From NCBI GenBank assembly GCA_963666475.2, contig CAXXJM010000001.1, positions 1 to 64,000 of the forward strand: a stretch of 64,000 nt of DNA, read 5' to 3'. Shown piece by piece: positions 1 through 8,432 of the stretch. The notes below the pieces were generated by a model. The model was not told the DNA's origin and did no database searches. It saw only the letters and a program-made list of their open reading frames with translations. Origin of the DNA: JBFHIZ01 sp963666475. GTDB taxonomy: Bacteria > Bacillota > Clostridia > Lachnospirales > Lachnospiraceae. Numbering within the stretch: position 1 is the first letter of the stretch; every line of letters starts with the position of its first letter. A program made the position numbers and the translations under genes.

Positions 1-1539
1 GCGATTCGAGATGAAAGAACGACTGAGGAAATTCTCTCTTTAATGAAAACATATGATTTTTTTGAAATATCTTCTGTTAAGGAATACATGAATAACGAAA
101 GAGAATCATACATAGCTATTCGAAATGCGATAAAGTATCTGATATATTTGTCCGAAAAGCTTAATAAGCCAGTTGTAATTTCTAATAGTTCGACCCAAAT
201 TGCAGGTTACTATACAAGAAGCATTCAAGACTCTCGTGATATATATAAAGAGTTTGACTTTTTATCAAATGAAAGTCTTACGTCTTTACTAATAAAGAAT
301 CCTCGTATGCTTGCTGATATGTGTGGCGATTCTACTTTTTATGAATTAAATAATCAAATTATTATCAATGAAAATATGGTTTCTAAATTAGAGGATCAAA
401 TATATGATTCGGCTATGTGCATGTTTGATAATGAGATACCACATAAAATTGAACATAGAATTGAGAATGAACTGGAATGTTTAGAGAGAAGTGGATATGC
501 ACCAATACTCTACGCGTTTATAAGAGGTATAAAAAAGTTTGAGCATCAAGGGAAACAAATATGTGTTTCATCTTCCTTAACTAATTTATTTGTTTTATTT
601 TTATTAGGGCTTATGAGAGAAAATCCAATAAAACATAATTTATTATTGGAGTGTTGTTTTGGTCGTGGGCATGATTATGGGCTTTATGTTTCTATTACAA
701 TATCCATTCAAAACATTTATAGTTTTATTGATGAATTATCAATAATGTTACCTGACGCAGTAATTGCATACAGGACAAATGAAAATGAAGCATATGGTGC
801 GCCAGTAGAGTGTTTTATAATTCCGAATAGCTCGCTGTATGAATATACGTCTATTTATAAGGCTGATATTAAATTTTCAAGTAAAACAGTCTATTTTACG
901 GATGTCAATTATGGATTAAGTAATATATATCACAGTATTAATTTTGAATATAACGTAGAATTTGATTTTATTGAAAAAATGCAGAATTTGACGGGTATCT
1001 CAAGTAGGTCCATTAATATCAATGACCCGGATTTGATAAAAAAAGTTGTTAATAGTGATATGAGGGGAATTGGAAAATTAGGAACAACAGAAATGCGTGA
1101 ACATATAAAGCACTTCTGTCCAAAGTCATTTCATGATTTGGCCAAAATATATGGATTGACATTCCGTGATTTGAAAACGAAAAAAATTGTTGAATTGGGA
1201 GAAGAGAATCAAATATTGTCATCATTAATAACAGATAGAGAAGAAGTCTATGAATATTGTAGATCCATAGGAATAAATACCGATTTATCATTCAGAATAA
1301 TGGAATCAATTCGAAAAGGTATAGGGTTAAATGATGATCGTCGTGAACAATTAGTAAAGAAAAAAGCGTCAGAGCAGTTTCTCTTTGAGATTATGAATAT
1401 CCAATATTTAAGTCCTCGAGGGGTCATAGTAAATCGCCTTCATTGGGAGTTACAACTTGCATGGTATAAAATAAATTATCCAGATATTTTTTATATAGTA
1501 TATTTTGATTCAAAAGTTGATTATGAAGAAATTGATTAA
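1..1539 (+). CDS. PolC-type DNA polymerase III alpha-like protein, catalytic segments missing (5' partial)
   Basis: The frame is open to the left edge of the window, so the Met at position 43 is probably internal. The order of recognisable segments follows Gram-positive PolC: a post-exonuclease PHP-like stretch with 'EKLNKPVV' and 'KEFDFLSNE', an 'IENELECL' helix region, then the PolC C-terminal part ('QNLTGISS', 'LAKIYGLTF', 'SFRIMESIRKGIGL', 'WYKINYPDIFY'). The PolC palm motif with its two aspartates (PDIDLNFS-type) and the later LDILGHDD segment are not visible, and the intervening fingers region is greatly shortened. It therefore looks like a catalytically dead paralogue rather than the replicative enzyme. 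No frameshift or stop occurs over about 500 codons, which suggests a maintained gene. The C terminus ends just after the 'YIVYF' segment. The PolC relationship is inferred from motif order; the function is unknown. Confidence 0.6.
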   Translation, partial: AIRDERTTEEILSLMKTYDFFEISSVKEYMNNERESYIAIRNAIKYLIYLSEKLNKPVVISNSSTQIAGYYTRSIQDSRDIYKEFDFLSNESLTSLLIKNPRMLADMCGDSTFYELNNQIIINENMVSKLEDQIYDSAMCMFDNEIPHKIEHRIENELECLERSGYAPILYAFIRGIKKFEHQGKQICVSSSLTNLFVLFLLGLMRENPIKHNLLLECCFGRGHDYGLYVSITISIQNIYSFIDELSIMLPDAVIAYRTNENEAYGAPVECFIIPNSSLYEYTSIYKADIKFSSKTVYFTDVNYGLSNIYHSINFEYNVEFDFIEKMQNLTGISSRSININDPDLIKKVVNSDMRGIGKLGTTEMREHIKHFCPKSFHDLAKIYGLTFRDLKTKKIVELGEENQILSSLITDREEVYEYCRSIGINTDLSFRIMESIRKGIGLNDDRREQLVKKKASEQFLFEIMNIQYLSPRGVIVNRLHWELQLAWYKINYPDIFYIVYFDSKVDYEEID

Positions 1540-1637
1540 TTTGGCTTGATTTTTAAATAAAGTACAATTAAATGTACATCATACTTCTATAATGAATAAT
1601 ATAATTATGTTGTACTATATCAATAAGGAGAAATATT

Positions 1638-2624
1638 ATGTTTGCAACAGGTACAAAAAAAATGTTGAATATGTTGATATTGGATATTTTGAAAGAATAC
1701 TCAGATGAGAGGCACCGTTTGACACAACAGGATATTATCCGACTTTTAGAATTAAATTATGGAATGCTGTGTGATCGACGTTCTGTTAAAAATAACATTA
1801 TTAGCTTGCAGGATATGGAATATGAGATTGTCCAAGATACAGGATATTATCTGGCAAATCGTGATTTCGAAGATGCAGAATTACGTATGCTCATTGATAG
1901 TGTTCTCTTTTCAAAAAGTGTATCTCAAGAACAGGCAAGACAATTGATCGAAAAGTTGAAAAAATATGGAAATAAATATTTTTCAGCAAAAGTACCACAC
2001 ATTAGTAATTTACCATGTCTTCAACATTCTGATAATAAGCAGATCATGTACACTTTAGATGTTATTAACGAGGCAATTGTTTATAAGAAAAAAATCAGTT
2101 TTATTTATAATGATTATGGAATTGATTTCGAGCTTTATCCAAGGCGAAAAGAATTGTATATTGTAAATCCATTTCAAATGGTCGCAAATAATGGAAAGTA
2201 TTATTTGGTAGGGAATTATGATAAGTATGATAATATTTCACATTATCGCATTGATAGAATGTCTGGTGTGAAGATTCTTGACGCACAGATTAAATCTATG
2301 AAAGAAGTAAAGGAGCTGAGTGGTGGATTTGATTTACCGAAACATATGGCAGAGCATATCTATATGTTTCGCGGAGAAAGTATTAACGTAAAGTTTATTA
2401 CTACTGTGGAGATGATGAATGAACTGATTGACTGGTTTGGACGAGATTTCAGAGTTCGACGTTTGGAAGATCAAAAGCAAATTGAAGTATCTGTGTTTTG
2501 CAACGAGCTTGCAATGTTTTACTGGGCACTTCAATATGGACCATATGTGGAAGTAAAAGAACCGGAATCTTTAAGAAAAAGTATTCGAGATAATATTTCC
2601 GAAATGATGAAAAAGTATCAATAG
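1638..2624 (+). CDS. WYL-domain HTH transcriptional regulator
   Basis: 328 aa. The N-terminal roughly 80 residues form a winged-helix HTH ('RLTQQDIIRLLE' then 'CDRRSVKNNI'). A WYL domain follows, with 'ISFIYNDYGID', 'LYIVNPFQMVANNGKYYLVG' and 'HYRIDRMSGV' (about residues 150-220), and a C-terminal WCX-like part. WYL regulators often sense nucleic-acid or nucleotide ligands and frequently control defence or stress genes. A good ribosome site (AAGGAG) lies 8 nt before the ATG. The gene stands 98 nt after the PolC-like gene and about 200 nt before a macro-domain gene, so it may regulate either. The targets are not shown by the sequence. Confidence 0.85.
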   Translation: MFATGTKKMLNMLILDILKEYSDERHRLTQQDIIRLLELNYGMLCDRRSVKNNIISLQDMEYEIVQDTGYYLANRDFEDAELRMLIDSVLFSKSVSQEQARQLIEKLKKYGNKYFSAKVPHISNLPCLQHSDNKQIMYTLDVINEAIVYKKKISFIYNDYGIDFELYPRRKELYIVNPFQMVANNGKYYLVGNYDKYDNISHYRIDRMSGVKILDAQIKSMKEVKELSGGFDLPKHMAEHIYMFRGESINVKFITTVEMMNELIDWFGRDFRVRRLEDQKQIEVSVFCNELAMFYWALQYGPYVEVKEPESLRKSIRDNISEMMKKYQ

Positions 2625-2832
2625 GTAAAGCTTGTAATAGTAAAAGACGAGGATAAAGGGAGAGCTTTTGCGAAGCCCTACATGGAAATATTTTGAAAAG
2701 ACATTTAACTATTAGAGGCATGCAATGCAAAAATTAATATTTTTAATTGTGGTATTTTCGCAAGATTATACTTCGGCTATTTGTAATTTGGAAACCATTA
2801 AAGAATAATTAGGAAATACCAGGAGCGCAAAA

Positions 2833-3327
2833 GTGAAAATTGAAATTGTTTTTGATAGTATCACTTCACTTAAGGTAGAAGTAGATGCCATTGTAAATTC
2901 AGCAAATCTATTTATATCAAAGGGTGGAGGCGTTTGTGGGGCAATACATGATGCTGCCGGATACGAGTTTACTGAGTATTGTATAAAACTAGGTAAATGT
3001 AAAAGAACAGAATGTAAGTTGACACCGGGGTTTCGATTGCCGTATAAATATGTGATTCATGCAGTAGCTCCTGTATGGAGGGAAAGTAGAAGGTCTGAGG
3101 AAGAGTTGAATAAGACATATGAAAATATTTTGAAAATGGCAGAAGAAAATAAGATTGAAAAGATTGCATTCCCGATATTGGCATCTGATCACTTTGGATT
3201 TCCAATGAACATAGCTGGTGAAATCGCAATTAATAGTATCAAAAAGTACGGTAATAAGATGGACGAGGTATACCTTGTGTGTTATACAGAGGCAGAGTTT
3301 TTATTCATGAATGCTATATTTAATTGA
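2833..3327 (+). CDS. Macro-domain protein (ADP-ribose / O-acetyl-ADP-ribose hydrolase family)
   Basis: 164 aa with a GTG start preceded by AGGAGC. It is a single macro domain: 'DAIVNSANLFISKGGGVCGAIHDAAG' fits the ADP-ribose-binding loop 1 with the conserved Asn and Gly run, and 'VIHAVAPVW' and 'IAFPILASDHFGFP' fit the later strands and loop 2. The family binds or hydrolyses ADP-ribose derivatives (YmdB-like deacetylases, de-ADP-ribosylases). It lies downstream of the WYL regulator in the same orientation, in a region of accessory character. The substrate cannot be read from the sequence. Confidence 0.85.
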   Translation: MKIEIVFDSITSLKVEVDAIVNSANLFISKGGGVCGAIHDAAGYEFTEYCIKLGKCKRTECKLTPGFRLPYKYVIHAVAPVWRESRRSEEELNKTYENILKMAEENKIEKIAFPILASDHFGFPMNIAGEIAINSIKKYGNKMDEVYLVCYTEAEFLFMNAIFN

Positions 3328-3398
3328 AGGTCGGATTTCTACTCGTAAGTGACATACAGCGTGGACGTTAAATCTTGTATATTTATGTAAAAAGCCGA

Positions 3399-3460
3399 TT
3401 TTGACTACACCATACTATAGTCAAAAAGCCCGTTTTGACTACATCATACTGTAGTCAAAA
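3399..3460. repeat. Two tandem copies of a 28-nt inverted-repeat unit
   Basis: Units at 3399-3426 and 3433-3460 share the frame TTTTGACTA ... TAGTCAAAA around an 8-10 nt loop that is nearly identical (CACCATAC / CATCATAC). The two units are 6 nt apart. Arms and loops are both conserved, which suggests a duplicated protein-binding site or RNA hairpin rather than chance. Confidence 0.7.
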
Positions 3461-3690
3461 TACGGTAAATTAACGATCATTAACGACTATTTTATTTTTG
3501 TAGACGATAATAAATTACAATGTGTAATAAGTTTACACATTATACCGGGTGATTCCTTTCTACCATAATCAAATGACCTTGCAAGAAACGACAGAGAAAT
3601 TTACTATTGCCCAGGTGCTCCATATGCCATATAATCAACAGTAGGGGATAAGTATATATTAGGGGAATGCATTTTATAGTGATTTTATTT

Positions 3691-3726
3691 GCTTGTGCTC
3701 GAGAAATTCTGGCACGAGCTCTTTTT
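3691..3726 (+). terminator. Rho-independent terminator-like hairpin
   Basis: GCTTGTGCT pairs with GGCACGAGC (two G-U pairs) around an 11-nt loop and is followed by CTTTTT. It has no close upstream gene; the macro gene ends about 360 nt earlier, so it may end an unseen transcript. Confidence 0.5.
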
Positions 3727-4182
3727 ATATTTAATAATGGTGTCTACTTTATTAAGTATAATGCAATCGCTACAAGCTAACAAATAATATTATTGAAATG
3801 GCAAAGAAAAATACTGGAAAATGACGAAAACGCAAATATAATTTAGAGAGAAATATTTACAGAAATAATGATAATATAAATTATGTGCATAATAGGGACT
3901 ACAAATTGTTGTTTCGCTATACTTCTTTTAGCGTTGCGATTCAATATCTTTTAGCAAACAATGAACGTTGATTTGTGGAGCTTGCTAAAAATAGTAAAGT
4001 TAATTTTCATTCGGCATCTAGATCATCACGAGGTTTTTGAATTAAAAAATATTGATAGAAAAAAATTTTGAAATGGAAATTTTAGTTTATTTATAGTTGG
4101 ATATTGCAAATTAGACTTACTATGTAATAAGGAAATATGTAATTAAAGTATGATTTTGTGATTACTGCAGAATGGAGAAAAT

Positions 4183-4713
4183 ATGAAATTTGATTATGCA
4201 AAAGAATTGGGAGATTTTATTTTATGTTTTGGAAAGTTAGAGTCAACAATAGGTTATGCAATCATAGTTATATCAAATAAGCACTTTTCAGGTACAAAAG
4301 AATTTGGAAGTTGGTTTCGTAATATTATTGATGATATGAGTATGGCAAAGAAAATTACTATATTGGACAGTCTTATTGATGTCTTAGAACTAGAGGAAAT
4401 TAACAAAATCAATTGGAAAAATTGCATTAAAGAAATGAAAGAGTTAAATACCATACGAAATGTTTATGCTCACGGAATGTATGGTATTATAGATGATGGT
4501 TCTGAAAGATTACTAAAAATATCAAAAAAGAAAGATAAGAATGGGTTTTCAATAAATCGTTTTTTCGAACCAGATGATATAAAAAATGAAAATAATAAAC
4601 TACATGAATGCTATAGACAAATATTTGAGTCTGTTATTGAAAAAAGTATATATGAGCATCAGGGGTATAAAGAGTTTACATGGTGCAATAAAAATCCTCA
4701 ATTATTTTTTTGA
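4183..4713 (+). CDS. Hypothetical protein with a HEPN-like R-x4-H motif
   Basis: 176 aa, predicted almost entirely alpha-helical, with no signal peptide or membrane segment. Around residues 95-105 it carries 'IRNVYAHG', which fits the R-x4-H motif (Arg-Asn-Val-Tyr-Ala-His) of HEPN-fold ribonucleases and related Abi or toxin proteins. The upstream helices ('LGDFILCFGKLEST', 'MSMAKKITILDSLI') fit the family's four-helix pattern. Ribosome site GGAG lies before the ATG. No antitoxin nucleotidyltransferase (MNT) gene is adjacent. A HEPN assignment is an inference from one motif plus helical content. Confidence 0.45.
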   Translation: MKFDYAKELGDFILCFGKLESTIGYAIIVISNKHFSGTKEFGSWFRNIIDDMSMAKKITILDSLIDVLELEEINKINWKNCIKEMKELNTIRNVYAHGMYGIIDDGSERLLKISKKKDKNGFSINRFFEPDDIKNENNKLHECYRQIFESVIEKSIYEHQGYKEFTWCNKNPQLFF

Positions 4714-4729
4714 GCACTATGAAGTTGCA

Positions 4730-4994
4730 ATGGCTTATATGTTCTGCACTATTTCAATTGAGTATATTCAAGAAGTTTTAGAAAATGAAAACAAAACACT
4801 TATAAAAAAATATTTTCAAAACGATATGAAAAATATGGATCAGTAGGCATATTGTTAATAATAATCAAATTATAGGGTATATAGACACTTACATAAAAAC
4901 CTTTTTATATTTCATTGGTACAGCAAATGACGAAAGTGGATTTGTGTTACTAAAGGAGCTCTTTCATGAATGGGAGCTTGCTTTAAAAGAATAG
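4730..4994 (+). pseudogene. Decayed coding remnant with a frame change
   Basis: Codons from 4730 read a plausible protein to a TAG at 4844-4846. The neighbouring frame from about 4845 then reads about 49 stop-free codons ('NNNQIIGYIDTYIKT', 'ESGFVLLKELFHEWEL') to a stop at 4992-4994. Joined, they would give a helical protein of about 88 residues. It directly follows the HEPN-like gene and could be a broken partner. Weakly supported; the family was not recognised. Confidence 0.3.
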
Positions 4995-5053
4995 AAGGAT
5001 AGATTAGTATAAATATGGGAAAATAATTTATGAAAGGAGGCCGGAGGGAACAA

Positions 5054-5482
5054 ATGAGAGAAACAAAGGTTATATCTTTCTACAAAAACGATTATAAAAA
5101 AATAATTGATGGAATTAGAGAAGATACAAAGGATCGAAAAGGGTTTTTGAAGGTATTTCCGCTTATGCTAATACCATTTGAATTAATGGGATTGATTTCA
5201 TGGCCGATTCTTGATTCTTTGATATTTTTTTGGGTTATTAACATTTTGATTTTTTTTGGCTTTGTGATGTTTATCATTGGTGGTTATTTGTGTATAATCA
5301 ATGATCTTGATACAAGTAATTGGGGAATAAGCTTTGCTCCCTTAATATCATGGGGAATGGCATTTTATTTTTTAAAAGGCGTTTCATTTGATAATGGATT
5401 TATAGTTATCGGAAGTATTGCGATAGCTTGGATATTCACAAAATTTTGTCTTAGTCAATTAATCAAAAGCAATAGTGATTAG
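5054..5482 (+). CDS. Small multi-pass membrane protein, unknown function
   Basis: About 142 aa. I chose the ATG at 5054 because GGAGGG sits 5 nt upstream; the earlier ATG at 5030 would place that site inside the gene. An N-terminal charged segment ('SFYKNDYKKIIDGIRE') of about 40 residues precedes four hydrophobic stretches ('LMLIPFELMGLISW', 'FWVINILIFFGFVMFIIGG', a middle pair, and 'GFIVIGSIAIAWIF'). No family recognised. It is a single-gene unit ended by a strong terminator, immediately left of the mobile composite. Confidence 0.7.
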   Translation: MRETKVISFYKNDYKKIIDGIREDTKDRKGFLKVFPLMLIPFELMGLISWPILDSLIFFWVINILIFFGFVMFIIGGYLCIINDLDTSNWGISFAPLISWGMAFYFLKGVSFDNGFIVIGSIAIAWIFTKFCLSQLIKSNSD

Positions 5483-5487
5483 ATCGG

Positions 5488-5519
5488 AAAGTCCTCCAGA
5501 AGTTTGGGAGGACTTTTTT
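5488..5519 (+). terminator. Rho-independent terminator of the membrane-protein gene
   Basis: GTCCTCC / GGAGGAC stem with a 9-nt loop followed by six Ts, 6 nt after the stop codon. Confidence 0.85.
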
Positions 5520-5619
5520 ATGATAAAGCATTGATAAATATTATTAATAAGTAAACGCTACAAAGCGAGTACCTTATAATAAATCATCTGATTTGAGATA
5601 ATGGATTCAAACACTACGC

Positions 5620-5652
5620 AGTCTTAAAAGTTTAGTCTAAACTTTTAAGACT
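5620..5652 (+). promoter_or_regulatory. 16-bp perfect hairpin in the tnpA 5' region
   Basis: AGTCTTAAAAGTTTAG and its exact complement flank a single T, followed by TTTAT, ending 18 nt before tnpA. It may terminate read-through transcription entering the element. The mirror copy is at 9971-10003. Confidence 0.7.
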
Positions 5653-5670
5653 TTTATGAAGGAGAATCCT

Positions 5671-6039
5671 ATGAACACTCAAACAAGTCTTGTAGCGGAA
5701 CAAGTCCGCTTACAACAATGGGCCGACCAGATCAAAGCTTGTCAGGCTCGTCCATGTGAAATGAAAATCGAAACCTGGTGTGAACAAAACGGAGTCACCA
5801 AAGCGAATTATTATTATCGCCTTCGACGTGTGCGGGAAGCTTGTTTAAAACAAGCGGAAAAACAGCCTGTACATTTTTTAGAACTTCCGGTTCCTAGTGA
5901 ACAAAACATTGCTTCGAAGTATACTGCTGAACCAGTTGCTATCATACATGGCTCTAAAAATCAATCGGTCGAATTGTATGCAAATGCAACTGCAGCATTT
6001 ATTCGTACTCTTTTGGAGGCAATCTCTGATGCTGAATGA
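5671..6039 (+). CDS. tnpA: IS66-family accessory protein TnpA (left arm)
   Basis: About 122 aa. ATG at 5671 is chosen because GAAGGAG lies 6 nt upstream. The protein has the IS66 TnpA hallmark 'ETWCEQNGVTKANYYYRLRRVREA' (HTH-like, about residues 40-65), followed by a short proline-rich tail. TnpA is a small accessory protein of IS66 transposition, and the family usually continues as tnpB and tnpC; here the next gene is cut after about 20 codons. A second copy, differing by Cys to Ser in 'ARPCEM', lies inverted at 9584-9952. Confidence 0.88.
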   Translation: MNTQTSLVAEQVRLQQWADQIKACQARPCEMKIETWCEQNGVTKANYYYRLRRVREACLKQAEKQPVHFLELPVPSEQNIASKYTAEPVAIIHGSKNQSVELYANATAAFIRTLLEAISDAE

Positions 6040-6175
6040 TGGTAGTGGATTTCGAAAAATTTATCTCGCCACGGGTTATACGGATTATCCGAGAAGTATT
6101 ATTATTCGAGAAGATTACTTAAAGCCTTTTTGTTTACAGTATTTTGAAAGAATCTTCTCGAATAATAGTATCTAG
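6029..6175 (+). pseudogene. tnpB: Truncated IS66 tnpB (left arm)
   Basis: Overlaps the tnpA stop. The first residues, 'MLNDGSGFRKIYLATGYTD', match the N terminus of IS66 TnpB, which normally continues with a Leu-Arg-Lys-Gly-Ile-Asp-type segment. Here the family match stops at about 6088 where the recombinase element begins, and the frame runs into the element's end until a stop at 6175. It marks the insertion point. Confidence 0.8.
6100..6167. repeat. Left recombination-site-like dyad of the trio element (17-34-17)
   Basis: TATTATTCGAGAAGATT (6100-6116) and its exact reverse complement (6151-6167) are separated by 34 nt. The same arrangement with the same spacing occurs at 9456-9523. Such paired arms fit binding sites for tyrosine recombinases. 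Confidence 0.75.
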
Positions 6176-6221
6176 TTTATCCTTATTGTAAAACATTTTA
6201 CAATAAGGAGGATTTGCAATT

Positions 6222-7439
6222 ATGCAGGAACAATTCAAATCATTTGATGCTCTGGAGAGAAATCTTCTAGTCAAACTCGAAGCTCGGGGGTGTACTTCTA
6301 TAACCGTTACTGGATATAGATATTTGTGTAACAGTATTATTTCATGGTTGAAAAATAACGGATTTGAGCATTACAGTGAAGATGGTGGCAATTCATTTTT
6401 ATAAGATTATTTAACAAAACATGAAAAAAATCAGTACTATACAAATCTGAGGACGGTTGTATACCGCTTAAATGATATTGTGAATAATGAATGGAAAGAG
6501 GTGCATTCGGATAAAGGAAAGCATTTCATTCTTTCTAATGATTTCAGTTCAATTATTGCTAACTATTGTGATAATGCAACTGATATAGGTCGCGCTGCTG
6601 GAACTATATACAATAAGAGATACGTTATATCCTGGTTTTTACATGAAGTAGGTAAGTTACAGTGTAATTCATTAGACCTATTATCTCCCAAAATAATTAC
6701 ACTGGCATGTACAAGGATATCAGATCATAATCTTTGGGGTGAAATAAGAGTATTTTTAAGATATTTAGTTGAAGCAGGTGAAATTAACGCGGACTATTCA
6801 ACGCTTATTCCACATTACAGTAAACCATATGTAGTGCCAAGCGTATATTCGATTGATGAAATTAAACGAATTGAGAATTCCATTGATACTAGTACTGTTC
6901 AAGGGAAACGAGACTACGCGATTATACTTCTTGCTTCAAGAATGGGAATGCGTTCAGGCGATATTATAAGATTAAAAATTGGAGATGTAATAAATCGGAA
7001 TGAGATAAATATTATCCAAGAAAAAACCGGAAATATCCTCCATCTCCCACTTATCGACGAAGTTCAGTTAGCCATAGAAGATTATTTATCAGTTAGGCCT
7101 TCGTCAGTAGCTAATGAAATCTTTATAAACGTATATGCGCCGTATAAACCAATAACAACAGGGACAATCAGGAATACTTTGAAAAAGTATATAGCTGCAG
7201 CTGGTATTGATATTGGAAATCGAAAGAAAGGTCCCCATACTTTACGGTCATCTTTAGCAAGCTCTATGGTCAATGATGACATACCCTATGAAACAGTAAG
7301 AAAAGTACTAGGTCATAGTTCTAATAATGCTATAAAACATTATGCCAGGATTGATGTAGAAAAATTAAGACAGTATTGTTTGGAACCTCCCGAGGTGTCT
7401 GGAAAATTTAAGGCCTTTTTGCAAGGGGAGGTGGTATAA
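6222..7439 (+). pseudogene. Tyrosine recombinase 1 of trio, interrupted by an in-frame TAA
   Basis: A strong ribosome site (AAGGAGG) precedes ATG 6222. After 60 codons an in-frame TAA occurs at 6402-6404; the same frame then continues without interruption ('DYLTKHEKNQYYTNLRT') to 7439, giving about 405 codons in all. A GAA-to-TAA change restoring 'FLEDYL' is a plausible origin. The C-terminal catalytic domain is intact: Arg in 'MGMRSGDI', 'HTLR', 'LGH', and Tyr in 'HYARID'. A product from GTG 6480 would lack most of the N-terminal core-binding domain. It abuts recombinase 2 directly (stop TAA then ATG). In RIT elements all three recombinases occur as overlapping tandem genes. Confidence 0.8.
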
Positions 7440-8432
7440 ATGTCAAGTGAGTTCAAATCGGTTTTTGGTGATGAAATAGAATTACATCTAATACTTCGAA
7501 AAGAAGAATTAAGTTCAGAGGCATATAGACATTACAAACATACCGTGAAACTTTTTGATGACTATCTTTACAGCATCGATTATACGGAAAAATCAATCGA
7601 TGAAACAGTTGTTGAAGAATGGATTAAGGAAGTATGTTGTGGTATTTCTGTAAATACTGCTGGTCAGCATATACATTATATTAGGCAGTTGTTTTTATTT
7701 TTGATAGATAATGGCTACCACTGCTTTGTTCCCAAAACAATTATGACAAGAGATACCTATATTCCATACTTGTACACGGATCAGGATATTGAGAACATTT
7801 TTAAGACTACTGATTCACTTACAGCTCCACATGCAGTTAAAAATATATACATTGAAAATGAAATGCCACTGTTAATACGTTTGCTTTTCTGCTGTGGTTT
7901 GCGTGTAGGGGAAACTATAAACATTAAGGTCGGAGATATAGACTTTGAAAAAAATCTTTTTCTTCTGCGAGTTACAAAAAAATACAAGCAGAGGTTAGTA
8001 CCTTTTGATGAAAAGCTGGCTGAAATTATTTATCTATATTGCGTTGCTATGGGCATTCTAAATGATTCAGAGGCATACCTGTTTCCCTCAAATGATAAAT
8101 ATACCCCATTATCAGCTAATTCTGTTGGAAATTATTATCGAATCATCCGAAGAAAAGCAGGAATTGTAAACAATCAGCAGAATAGAAATGCTCGTGGAGC
8201 TTGCCTTCATTGCTTTAGACATACCTTTGCTGTAAGATCTTTTGATAAAAACAAACGCAGAGGAATTAGTCATAGGAAATCAGTTCCATTTTTATCAACA
8301 TATTTAGGCCATGACAGCCTATATGAGACTGAGAAATACTTAAAATATAGTGGGGATTATTTTGAGGATACTCTTACAAAGTTTGAAGCATTCACTGAGG
8401 ATTTATTTCCGGAGGTGAGCTTTTATGAGTAG
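7440..8432 (+). CDS. Tyrosine recombinase 2 of trio
   Basis: 330 aa. The N-terminal SAM-like core-binding domain covers about residues 15-105 and the catalytic domain about 115-315. Visible catalytic residues: Arg in 'CGLRVGETI', Lys in 'VTKKYKQR', 'HCFRHTFAVRSF', 'LGHDS' and Tyr in 'EKYLKYS'. It starts immediately after the stop of recombinase 1, with GGGGAGG as ribosome site, and overlaps recombinase 3 by 8 nt. This translational coupling is typical of recombinase-in-trio elements. The chemistry is strand exchange through a phosphotyrosine link. Confidence 0.88.
   Translation: MSSEFKSVFGDEIELHLILRKEELSSEAYRHYKHTVKLFDDYLYSIDYTEKSIDETVVEEWIKEVCCGISVNTAGQHIHYIRQLFLFLIDNGYHCFVPKTIMTRDTYIPYLYTDQDIENIFKTTDSLTAPHAVKNIYIENEMPLLIRLLFCCGLRVGETINIKVGDIDFEKNLFLLRVTKKYKQRLVPFDEKLAEIIYLYCVAMGILNDSEAYLFPSNDKYTPLSANSVGNYYRIIRRKAGIVNNQQNRNARGACLHCFRHTFAVRSFDKNKRRGISHRKSVPFLSTYLGHDSLYETEKYLKYSGDYFEDTLTKFEAFTEDLFPEVSFYE

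Larger units (their letters stand above)
3328..4182 (+). other. 855-nt non-coding stretch
   Basis: No convincing coding frame on either strand. It contains two tandem hairpins near its start (3399-3460) and a terminator-like hairpin at 3691-3726. The remainder is AT-rich with frequent stops. It may be decayed accessory DNA. Confidence 0.6.
5551..6116 (+). repeat. Left 566-bp arm of a large inverted repeat
   Basis: Matches 9507-10072 in reverse orientation with equal length (566 bp) and only about four or five substitutions that I can see: near 5594, at the Pro-Cys versus Pro-Ser codons near 5750, and near 6061. The near identity suggests recent duplication or gene conversion. Confidence 0.92.

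Noticed and set aside
1049..1291. Minus-strand frame within the PolC-like gene
   Set aside because: Shadow of the plus-strand gene with low-complexity composition and no ribosome site; other such antisense frames in the window were rejected likewise.
3328..4182. CRISPR array in the repeat-bearing gap
   Set aside because: Only two units, 6 nt apart, without spacers of regular length and without cas genes.
5897..6175. Open frame in the left arm called as a single small protein
   Set aside because: Its first part is out of frame with tnpA; only the codons from 6029 match TnpB, so it is a truncated tnpB reading on into the recombinase element.
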